Positions 1 to 6,739 of a DNA stretch of 13,486 nt are shown in pieces. Origin of the DNA: Ruminococcus sp. UBA4321 (GTDB lineage: Bacteria; Bacillota; Clostridia; Oscillospirales; Ruminococcaceae); contig DGUB01000024.1 in the NCBI GenBank assembly GCA_002393815.1, forward strand, positions 1-13,486. Direction: 5' to 3'. A program made the position numbers and the translations under genes. The first letter of the stretch is position 1, and every line of letters starts with the position of its first letter. The notes below the pieces were generated by a model. The model saw only the letters and a list, made by a program, of their open reading frames with translations. It had not been told where the DNA came from and made no database searches.

Positions 1-1558
1 GCACCATATGCACAATATTCTGAATTACGATTCTGTCACTGGCAGAATCAGGCGTTGTCATGGCGATTTTATCGACAAAAGATTTATCCAGCTTGATAAT
101 ATCCATATGAAATTCCCGGAGCATATTCAGGGAAGAAAATCCCGTGCCGAAATCATCAATTGAAGTGCAGATGCCGTAATCACGCATTTTCTGTAAAAAT
201 GCAAGCATGGCATCGCGGTCTTTTGCGCCGGACATTTCGGTCAGTTCAATTTCGATATAGCGGCTTTCGATATCATATTTCTGCATAACTGCGAGAATCT
301 CATCAGACAGACGCTTGTTTCTGAGATGCTGCTGTGAGAAATTCACGGAAATCCTGACCGGTTCGACTCCTATATCTATCCAGCGGCGCAAATCGGCGCA
401 GACTTTCTCGAATACATAGAAATCCAGATTGCAGACAGTGCCTTCGCGTTCGAGTACAGGAACGAATTCCATCGGCGGCACGATTTTTCCATCGTGATAC
501 CATCTGGCAAGGGCTTCACAGCCGCATAATTCCTGTGTTTCCAGAATCACTTTCGGCTGATAGTAAACCAGGAATTCACCGTCGGCAAGGGCTTTCGGAA
601 ACAGCTGGGAAATCTGCTTGTCATGCATGATTTTTTCCATCATATAGGGCGCATACCAGAGTTTGTCCACGCCTTTGCCGGAATGCTTGACTTCATTCAG
701 GGCAACAGTTGCCAAATCCATGGCATTGCCGATATTGTCATGTTCGCCAATCTGATAAATGCCGACATTCGCAGTAATCCTATAGGTTCTCTGGGAATCC
801 GCGCCGGAAATGGTAATCGGTATTTCCTGTAAGAAATGGAGTACCATTTCAGTGCGTTCCTTGCGGACGAGAAGGAAAAAATTATCGCCGCCGGGACGGG
901 AAACCTTTTCACCGGGAAGCAGAAAGCCCTGTAATGTGCGGCAGTACTTGATAAGAATTTCATCGCCTTTTGCCTGTCCTGCACTCCGGTTGATATATTT
1001 GAAATTTTTCAGATTCATAAAAAGCGCATTATATTTTTTCAGTTCGCCTTTCTGCTCCAGTTCTTTGCCGTAGACGGAAATTCCGCGGCTGTTCATGGCA
1101 CTGGTGAGAAAGTCGCATGTGCTGACTTTGGAAAGCAGCTGCCCCATCCGGGCGCGTCCGAAGCGGACAAACAAACATTCCAGAAAGAAATGGATTTCTT
1201 CTTTTTCATTATCTGTCCAGTCATAATTTCGTTCCGGCGCAGTACTCAGAATGCAGACACCTGCTTCCAGAGTAATAAATTTCACTTTCCAGAGCTTATC
1301 AGAATTATAGTCAGATTTATAAATTTCGGAATTGATATGCTTCCCATGCGGTGCAAGGGTATTCGGGGGCGCATCCAGATAGACAGCAAGATAGCCAATA
1401 TGTAATTCTTTCGCAAGCGGTGCAATCCCTTTGGAAACGACTTTGCTCAATGCTTCGGCTGATTTGCAGTGCTGATTGACAGCATGAAAAAACTGAAAAT
1501 ATGCCTCACTACAGATACTATGATGCTTTTCAGACTGATTGTAATTCACTTCGCTCAA
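1..1558 (-). CDS. GGDEF-EAL cyclic-di-GMP phosphodiesterase-like protein, 3' end cut by window edge
   Basis: The reading frame is open from a stop at 1589-1591 to the left edge, giving about 519 residues. Domains in order: an N-terminal region of about 145 residues with no membrane segment (possibly GAF-like, not certain); a GGDEF domain at about 145-300; and an EAL domain from about 315, truncated at its C-terminus. The cyclase signature reads GGDNF (223-227) instead of GGDEF, so diguanylate cyclase activity is unlikely. The EAL domain keeps YYQPKV, CEALARW (EAL at 348-350), ISVNFS, IEIELTE, DDFGTG (468-473) and KLDKSF (K489). These are the metal and catalytic positions of active c-di-GMP phosphodiesterases. 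It is therefore probably a cytoplasmic phosphodiesterase whose GGDEF domain is regulatory. The start is uncertain: TTG at 1558 is preceded by GTGGGGG at 8 nt spacing, while GTG at 1573 and GTG at 1549 are alternatives. A strong promoter lies upstream at 1620-1648. Confidence 0.9.
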   Translation of the reverse strand, partial: MSEVNYNQSEKHHSICSEAYFQFFHAVNQHCKSAEALSKVVSKGIAPLAKELHIGYLAVYLDAPPNTLAPHGKHINSEIYKSDYNSDKLWKVKFITLEAGVCILSTAPERNYDWTDNEKEEIHFFLECLFVRFGRARMGQLLSKVSTCDFLTSAMNSRGISVYGKELEQKGELKKYNALFMNLKNFKYINRSAGQAKGDEILIKYCRTLQGFLLPGEKVSRPGGDNFFLLVRKERTEMVLHFLQEIPITISGADSQRTYRITANVGIYQIGEHDNIGNAMDLATVALNEVKHSGKGVDKLWYAPYMMEKIMHDKQISQLFPKALADGEFLVYYQPKVILETQELCGCEALARWYHDGKIVPPMEFVPVLEREGTVCNLDFYVFEKVCADLRRWIDIGVEPVRISVNFSQQHLRNKRLSDEILAVMQKYDIESRYIEIELTEMSGAKDRDAMLAFLQKMRDYGICTSIDDFGTGFSSLNMLREFHMDIIKLDKSFVDKIAMTTPDSASDRIVIQNIVHMV

Positions 1559-1619
1559 GGCTGTATCCCCCACACTTTCTATGCTTTGTCACAAAAAATT
1601 CATAATTACTGTTTTTACT

Positions 1620-1648
1620 ATTTTAGCACATATTTGCGAATCTGTCAA
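1620..1648 (-). promoter_or_regulatory. SigA-type promoter for the GGDEF-EAL gene
   Basis: On the minus strand, TTGACA (1648-1643), a 17-bp spacer and TAAAAT (1625-1620) match the vegetative consensus closely. Transcription would start near 1613, giving a leader of about 55 nt before the proposed TTG start at 1558. Confidence 0.75.
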
Positions 1649-1681
1649 GATAATTTCCGTAAAATATTTTTGGAAACCCTC

Positions 1682-1710
1682 TTGACAAATCCGGAAATCT
1701 ATAGTATAAT
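1682..1710 (+). promoter_or_regulatory. SigA-type promoter for the T-box/leuA transcript
   Basis: TTGACA (1682-1687), a 17-bp spacer and TATAAT (1705-1710) are a perfect consensus. The start should fall near 1717, just before stem I of the T-box leader. The -35 box lies about 33 bp from the -35 box of the divergent GGDEF-EAL promoter. Confidence 0.88.
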
Positions 1711-1716
1711 AATATC

Positions 1717-1991
1717 ATCACAAATGCAGTGAAGGGAACAAAGTTTCAGATTTTCTGTTTACAGAGAACTGCCGGACGGTGCGAGGCAGCAGCAGACCTG
1801 AAATATCACTCCTCCCTGAGCAGATGCGCTGAATCATAGTAAGCGTTTCCGGGTGCTCCCGTTACAGAGATATGTATTTGAGTTGTTCAGATACAGATAA
1901 GCGGATATGATTTTTCATATCAAAAAGAGTGGTACCGCGGAGTAACCCTTCGTCTCTTTTATGTCAAAGACTGGCATGAAAGAGTTTTTTT
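1717..1991 (+). promoter_or_regulatory. T-box riboswitch leader controlling leuA
   Basis: The 466-bp stretch without a gene (1559-2024) is filled by two divergent promoters and this leader. The hallmark T-box sequence AGAGTGGTACCGCGG is at 1926-1940. Stem I can be drawn with a base pairing of AGGGA (1733-1737) with TCCCT (1813-1817), an upper stem TTTCAG (1744-1749) with CTGAAA (1798-1803), and a distal arm AACTGCC/GGCAG. The internal specifier loop between these stems has TATCACTCC (1804-1812) on its 3' side. A stem II-like hairpin with CGGG/CCCG and GTAA/TTAC spans 1839-1865. The antiterminator would pair the AAAAGAG before the T-box with CTCTTTT (1954-1960), which excludes the terminator stem. 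By family knowledge, uncharged tRNA stabilises the antiterminator and allows read-through. Leucine is the expected effector because leuA follows, but the specifier codon is ambiguous (ATC at 1805-1807 or CTC at 1809-1811). Confidence 0.92.
1954..1991 (+). terminator. Conditional intrinsic terminator of the T-box
   Basis: CTCTTTTATGTC (1954-1965) pairs with GGCATGAAAGAG (1973-1984) over 12 bp, including two G-T wobbles, around a 7-nt loop, and is followed by seven T (1985-1991). The left arm overlaps the antiterminator pairing partner, as expected for a T-box switch. Confidence 0.9.
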
Positions 1992-2024
1992 ATTTCTATT
2001 TTCAAGAAAGGCGGATTTAAAATC

Positions 2025-3704
2025 ATGAAAAACTATCAGAAATACACAAGACAGTACTTCCCTGTCAAGGATGCTCCTATGAGATGGACAAAAAAAGAGT
2101 ATATCGAAAAAGCTCCTGCATGGTGCAGCGTTGACCTGCGCGACGGCAATCAGGCGTTAATCATCCCCATGAGCCTGGAAGAAAAACTTGAATTCTTCAA
2201 ATTACTGGTGAAAATCGGCTTTAAAGAAATCGAAGTCGGATTCCCTGCCGCTTCCGAAACAGAATATGAATTCTGCCGCGCCCTGATTGAACAGGATTTA
2301 ATCCCGGATGATGTCACCATTCAGGTGCTGACACAGTCCCGTGAACATATTATTGCCAAGACTTACGAAGCACTCAAAGGCTGTAAACATGCTATCGTGC
2401 ATCTGTACAATTCGACCTCTGTCGCACAGCGCGAACAGGTTTTCAAGAAAAGCAAGCAGGAAATTATTGATATCGCCGTATTCGGCGCAAAACTCTGTAA
2501 AGAATACAGAGAGAAAACGCCCGGCAACTTCCAGTTTGAATACTCTCCGGAAAGCTTTACCGGCACAGAACCTGAATTCGCTGCCGAAATCTGCAATGCC
2601 GTCATTGACATCTGGCAGCCGACTGAAAATGACAAAGTCATCATCAATCTGCCTGTAACAGTTTCCCACTCCATGCCGCATATCTACGCGAATCAGGTCG
2701 AATACATGAACGACCATCTGAACAACAGAGAAAATCTGATTATCTCTCTGCATCCGCACAATGACCGCGGCTGTGCTGTCGCTGATACCGAACTCGGACT
2801 GCTCGCCGGCGGCGACCGCGTCGAAGGTACTCTGTTTGGCAACGGCGAAAGAACCGGTAATGTTGATATTGTCACCCTCGGTATGAATATGTTCTCTCAG
2901 GGTGTTGACCCGGAACTGGATTTCTCCAACATGCCCGAACTCACTGAACTCTATGAGCGCGTTACCAGAATGCAGGTCTATGACCGTCAGCCGTACAGCG
3001 GAAAACTCGTCTTTGCGGCATTCAGCGGCTCGCATCAGGACGCTATCGCAAAGGGCATGAAATTCCGTGAGGAACATGACCCCAATCACTGGAATGTGCC
3101 CTATCTGCCTATTGACCCGACCGATGTCGGCAGAGTTTACGAAGCTGATGTTATCAGAATCAACAGTCAGTCCGGCAAGGGCGGTATCGGCTATCTGATG
3201 GAAACACAGTTTGGTCTTGACCTGCCGAAAACCATGCGCGAAGAATTCGGCTATCTGGTGAAAGGCATTTCCGACCACGCTCACAAGGAACTGCTCCCCG
3301 AAGAAGTTCACGAAATCTTCCTGAACACTTATGTCAACATCAGAAAGCCGCTCGAATATCAGGAAATTCACTATGTCCAGAAAAACAACGACCAGACTTT
3401 CATTCAGGCATCTCTGACACTCACGCAGGATGGTGAACCCTATACTATCAAATCCGACGGCGCAAGCGGCAGACTCGACGCTGTCAGCAACGCTCTGAAA
3501 GCCTTTACAGGCGTGAAATTCAACGTACAGACTTATAATGAACATGCCCTGACTTCCACTTCTGCATCTGAAGCCGCCGCCTATGTTTCGATTAAGGCAG
3601 ATGATAAAATTTACTGGGGTGTCGGCATCAAGAAAGATATCTCTGAAGCTTCTGTTGCCGCTCTGTTCAGTGCGCTCAACAGATACCTGACCGAAAAGAA
3701 ATAA
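2025..3704 (+). CDS. leuA: 2-isopropylmalate synthase (LeuA, long yeast/actinobacterial-type)
   Basis: This 559-residue enzyme should condense acetyl-CoA with 2-ketoisovalerate, the first committed step of leucine synthesis, in the cytoplasm. The catalytic TIM barrel of the DRE-TIM/HMGL-like family covers roughly residues 30-310. It carries DLRDGNQAL (37-45), the metal motif HPHNDRG (243-249) and NGERTGN (273-279). The C-terminal part, from about 430, fits the LeuA regulatory (feedback) domain. Length and the N-terminal extension before DLRDGNQ fit the type-2 LeuA group rather than the approximately 510-residue E. coli type. A citramalate or homocitrate synthase is a less likely reading. The ATG start has AAAGGCGG about 10 nt upstream. 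It is preceded by a T-box leader and followed after 20 bp by a glycoside hydrolase gene. No leuB, leuC or leuD lies in the window, so the rest of the pathway is encoded elsewhere. Confidence 0.95.
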   Translation: MKNYQKYTRQYFPVKDAPMRWTKKEYIEKAPAWCSVDLRDGNQALIIPMSLEEKLEFFKLLVKIGFKEIEVGFPAASETEYEFCRALIEQDLIPDDVTIQVLTQSREHIIAKTYEALKGCKHAIVHLYNSTSVAQREQVFKKSKQEIIDIAVFGAKLCKEYREKTPGNFQFEYSPESFTGTEPEFAAEICNAVIDIWQPTENDKVIINLPVTVSHSMPHIYANQVEYMNDHLNNRENLIISLHPHNDRGCAVADTELGLLAGGDRVEGTLFGNGERTGNVDIVTLGMNMFSQGVDPELDFSNMPELTELYERVTRMQVYDRQPYSGKLVFAAFSGSHQDAIAKGMKFREEHDPNHWNVPYLPIDPTDVGRVYEADVIRINSQSGKGGIGYLMETQFGLDLPKTMREEFGYLVKGISDHAHKELLPEEVHEIFLNTYVNIRKPLEYQEIHYVQKNNDQTFIQASLTLTQDGEPYTIKSDGASGRLDAVSNALKAFTGVKFNVQTYNEHALTSTSASEAAAYVSIKADDKIYWGVGIKKDISEASVAALFSALNRYLTEKK

Positions 3705-3724
3705 TCAGAAAGGACTGCTGATTC

Positions 3725-6517
3725 ATGATAACAAGCATCAATCTGCAAGGCACATGGCAGTTCTTCGCTGATGAAGAAATGAAATATTCCAGTCCGCCGG
3801 AAGTCTTTTCTGATACGGTACAGCTTCCCGGCACGACTGCCACCAATCAGAAAGGCAGTTACAATACAAAACGCGAAACAGGCTGTCTGACAGAAGTTTA
3901 TCCCTATTCCGGAAATGCGTGGTTTCAAAAGGAAATCACGCTTCCGTCCGGATGGGCTTCCGACCAGCTGGCACAGGGTGAATTATTCCTCGAACGTACC
4001 AGAATCACAAAAGTCTGGATTAACGGCGAATATCTCGGCACAGAAAACAGCTTATGTACGCCGCATCATTATGATATTTCGCCTTATATCGGCGAAAAGC
4101 TGAAAATTACAGTCTGTGTCAATAATACAGACTATCCGACAAAGGGCGGTCATATGACTTCCCCCGATACGCAGACCAACTGGAACGGCATCACCGGAGA
4201 AATCTCCATCCGGTTATGGCGGAAGAATCATATTTCCAGAATCAAGGCAATTCCGGATTTGCAGAAACGTCAGGTTGTTTTTGATTTATTTACTGATGAT
4301 TCTTTCAGGCGCGTACAGGTACAGGGCGAATGGTTCGATATCAACGGAAAAATCATGGATATTATTCCGCAGATGCTCGAAGTCTCTCCGCAGAAAAACG
4401 GCTGCTGTCAGGCAGTTTTCCCGTTAAGCGACAACGCACCTGTCTGGGATGAATATCATCCTGTCTTATGCAGATTATATTTCGCGCCGGATTCGCCCTA
4501 CAGTCTGGATGACAAAACAGAAGTCTGTTTCGGTCTGACGGATTTCAGAGCCGACGGTCTGGAACTCAAAAGCCACGGCAGACCTGTCTTTCTCCGCGGC
4601 AAGCACGACGGCTTGATTTTCCCTCTGACCGGATACGCGCCGACTACTGTCGAAGAATGGCTGAAAATCCTGCAAATCTCGAAATCTTACGGAATCAATC
4701 ACTACAGATTCCATACCTGCTGTCCGCCGGAAGCCGCATTCCGTGCCGCTGACCTGCTCGGCATGTACTTTGAACCGGAAATTCCGTTCTGGGGAACGCT
4801 GCAAGCCCCCGGCGAAGAAGGCTTCAACGAAACCGAACAGAATTATTTAATCTCCGAAGGCAGAAAAATTCTCGAAGCGTTCGGGAATCATCCGTCATTC
4901 TGCATGTTCTCGCTCGGCAATGAGTTATGGGGCAATCCACGCAGAATGGGCGAAATCATCGCCGATTACAAGAAGTTTGAAACCAGAATCCTGTTCACGC
5001 AGGGAAGCAATAATTTTCAGCATTTTCCGAACATTCAGCCGGAAGAAGATTTCTTTGTTGGTGTCCGATTAAGCCATGACAGACTGATTCGCGGTTCTTA
5101 CGGTTCGTGCGATATGCCTTACGGACATGTACAGGCGGAGCGTCCTTCTGCCATGCACAGCTATGACAGTCAGATTTTCCCGGAAGTTACTCCTTCCGGC
5201 GATGCCGCAGATACCCCGAAAGAAATCGAAATCCAGTACGGCACGGGTGTGAAGAAAGTACAGGTCAGTGCCGCCGCTGACGGTCTGATTCCTGATAAGC
5301 CCATTATCACGCATGAAATCGGTCAGTACTGCACTTACCCGAACTTTGAGGAGATTCCGAAATATACCGGCGTTCTGCAAGCCCGGAATTATGAAATTTT
5401 CCGGGAACGGCTCGAAAAAGCAGGCATGGCGGATTTGGCAAAGGATTTCTTCACCTGTTCCGGACAGCTTGCCGTACAGTGCTATAAAGAAGAACTGGAA
5501 TCTGCACTCCGGTCGAAATATATTTCCGGATTCCAGATTCTGGATATTCAGGATTTCACCGGACAAGGTACGGCAACCGTCGGCATTCTGGATGCCTTCA
5601 TGGACAGCAAAATGCTGATTTCCAAAAAAGAATGGCGCGGATTCTGTTCAGATTCTGTCATTCTGGGGCAGTTCCCGGATTATGTCCTGACTGACAGGCT
5701 GAACATGAAGCTTGCTCTCCGGCATCACTCCCCTGTTCCGGTGACAGAACCGCTTCAGTATGTTGTCCGGATTGGCAATGCCATCATCACCGAAGGAGAA
5801 ATTCCGGTCAATATTCACGGACAGGGGCTGTTCGATTTAGGCGAAATCAGTCTGCATCTGAAACCGGCATCTCATGTGCATAAAATCAAAGTCACCCTGA
5901 GCCTTCCGCATACGGAAAACTGTTACTGGCTGTGGCAGTTCCCGGCGAAGCCTATGCCCGAACTGGAAAGTTCCGAAACACTCTGCATTACTTCCAACAG
6001 GACGGAAATGCTGTTTATGCTGAAACAGGGAAAGAACGTGCTGTATTTTCCGAATCATCTCCGGAAAAAAATCGATGGCTTTTACTGTGCGGACTTCTGG
6101 TGTTATCCGATGTTCCGGGCTATTTCGCTGAGTATGGGAAAAACGCCCCCTGTCGGAACGCTCGGACTGAATATTCACAAACATCATCAGGCACTCGGAG
6201 AATTCCGCTGTGAACGATGGTCAACTCCGCAGTGGTATGATATCGTTACCCATGCGGACTGCGCCGTTCTGGATGGTCTGAAACTTCAGCCGATTGTGCA
6301 GATGATTGATAATTTCGACCGGAATCATAAACTCGGCATTCTGTTTGAATGCAACGTCGGTGACGGAAAATTACTGGTCTGCACATCGCGGCTTTCTGAA
6401 ATCGCTGACAGACCGGAAACGGCTCAGTTTGCCCGGAGTATGATTGATTATGCTTCTTCCGAAGCATTTTTCCCGAAGGAATCACTCACATTCCAGCAGA
6501 TTGAAGAAATCCTGTAA
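3725..6517 (+). CDS. Glycoside hydrolase family 2 protein (beta-galactosidase/glucuronidase superfamily), cytoplasmic
   Basis: A protein of 930 residues with the GH2 domain order: a jelly-roll sugar-binding domain (about 1-165, including LQGTWQF near the start, NAWFQKEI and KVWINGEYLG), an immunoglobulin-like domain (about 170-285), a TIM barrel (about 290-600) opened by HGRPVFLRGKHDG, and an uncharacterised C-terminal extension of about 300 residues. The acid/base motif is FSLGNELWG with Glu400 (Asn399-Glu400). The best nucleophile candidate is Glu531 in ITHEIGQY. The two glutamates are 131 residues apart, wider than in classical LacZ or GUS enzymes, because of an insert at about 440-520. 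No signal peptide or membrane segment is present, so it should act on imported oligosaccharides. Substrate cannot be assigned. The start has AGAAAGGA 8-9 nt upstream. It lies 20 bp after leuA with no terminator visible between them, so co-transcription under the T-box is likely. Confidence 0.88.
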   Translation: MITSINLQGTWQFFADEEMKYSSPPEVFSDTVQLPGTTATNQKGSYNTKRETGCLTEVYPYSGNAWFQKEITLPSGWASDQLAQGELFLERTRITKVWINGEYLGTENSLCTPHHYDISPYIGEKLKITVCVNNTDYPTKGGHMTSPDTQTNWNGITGEISIRLWRKNHISRIKAIPDLQKRQVVFDLFTDDSFRRVQVQGEWFDINGKIMDIIPQMLEVSPQKNGCCQAVFPLSDNAPVWDEYHPVLCRLYFAPDSPYSLDDKTEVCFGLTDFRADGLELKSHGRPVFLRGKHDGLIFPLTGYAPTTVEEWLKILQISKSYGINHYRFHTCCPPEAAFRAADLLGMYFEPEIPFWGTLQAPGEEGFNETEQNYLISEGRKILEAFGNHPSFCMFSLGNELWGNPRRMGEIIADYKKFETRILFTQGSNNFQHFPNIQPEEDFFVGVRLSHDRLIRGSYGSCDMPYGHVQAERPSAMHSYDSQIFPEVTPSGDAADTPKEIEIQYGTGVKKVQVSAAADGLIPDKPIITHEIGQYCTYPNFEEIPKYTGVLQARNYEIFRERLEKAGMADLAKDFFTCSGQLAVQCYKEELESALRSKYISGFQILDIQDFTGQGTATVGILDAFMDSKMLISKKEWRGFCSDSVILGQFPDYVLTDRLNMKLALRHHSPVPVTEPLQYVVRIGNAIITEGEIPVNIHGQGLFDLGEISLHLKPASHVHKIKVTLSLPHTENCYWLWQFPAKPMPELESSETLCITSNRTEMLFMLKQGKNVLYFPNHLRKKIDGFYCADFWCYPMFRAISLSMGKTPPVGTLGLNIHKHHQALGEFRCERWSTPQWYDIVTHADCAVLDGLKLQPIVQMIDNFDRNHKLGILFECNVGDGKLLVCTSRLSEIADRPETAQFARSMIDYASSEAFFPKESLTFQQIEEIL

Positions 6518-6541
6518 AGCACTGAACGTAAAATAGCCATT

Positions 6542-6635
6542 ATGCAGGGTATGAAGGGTTTACTATCCCTTCGTATGAAAAATATATTTTTTAAAAATAT
6601 ATAAAGGGTACTGTATAACCCTGCATACCCTTCAT
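6542..6635. repeat. Interleaved 9-mer inverted repeats in the intergenic region
   Basis: Two adjacent 9-mers, ATGCAGGGT (6542-6550) and ATGAAGGGT (6551-6559), are followed about 60 bp later by their exact reverse complements in the same order: ACCCTGCAT (6618-6626) and ACCCTTCAT (6627-6635). The order A-B-A'-B' means both pairings at once would form a pseudoknot. The second 9-mer can also form a local hairpin with CCCTTCGTA (6567-6575). An AT-rich inverted sequence occupies 6580-6604. The short AGGGTATG-like units resemble a dispersed or tandem intergenic repeat, but only this copy is visible here. Confidence 0.7.
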
Positions 6636-6653
6636 ATTTTCAAAATGAAAATA

Positions 6654-6696
6654 TCAGAATCTGCCGTATTCCCGACCGGATATGGCAGATTTCTGA
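6654..6696. other. Strong hairpin upstream of the ClC-type transporter gene
   Basis: AATCTGCCGTAT (6658-6669) pairs with ATATGGCAGATT (6680-6691) over 12 bp with one G-T pair and a 10-nt loop. TCAG (6654-6657) and CTGA (6693-6696) extend it with one bulged base. No T-run follows on the plus strand, so it does not look like an ordinary terminator. It may be a processing site, the end of the leuA-GH2 transcript or a regulatory element of the next gene. Confidence 0.55.
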
Positions 6697-6739
6697 CAAT
6701 TGCCGGAGCGGACTGTTTCATGAAAGAGAGGGATGATTT

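Noticed and set aside
2298..3545. 415-codon open frame antisense to leuA
   Set aside because: leuA on the plus strand is unambiguous. The antisense frame has no recognisable motif and is a by-product of codon bias in the opposite strand.
6640..6739. Fluoride riboswitch upstream of the ClC gene
   Set aside because: None of the conserved crcB-motif segments (such as GCTGATG-CTCC) could be found. The hairpin present is of another kind.
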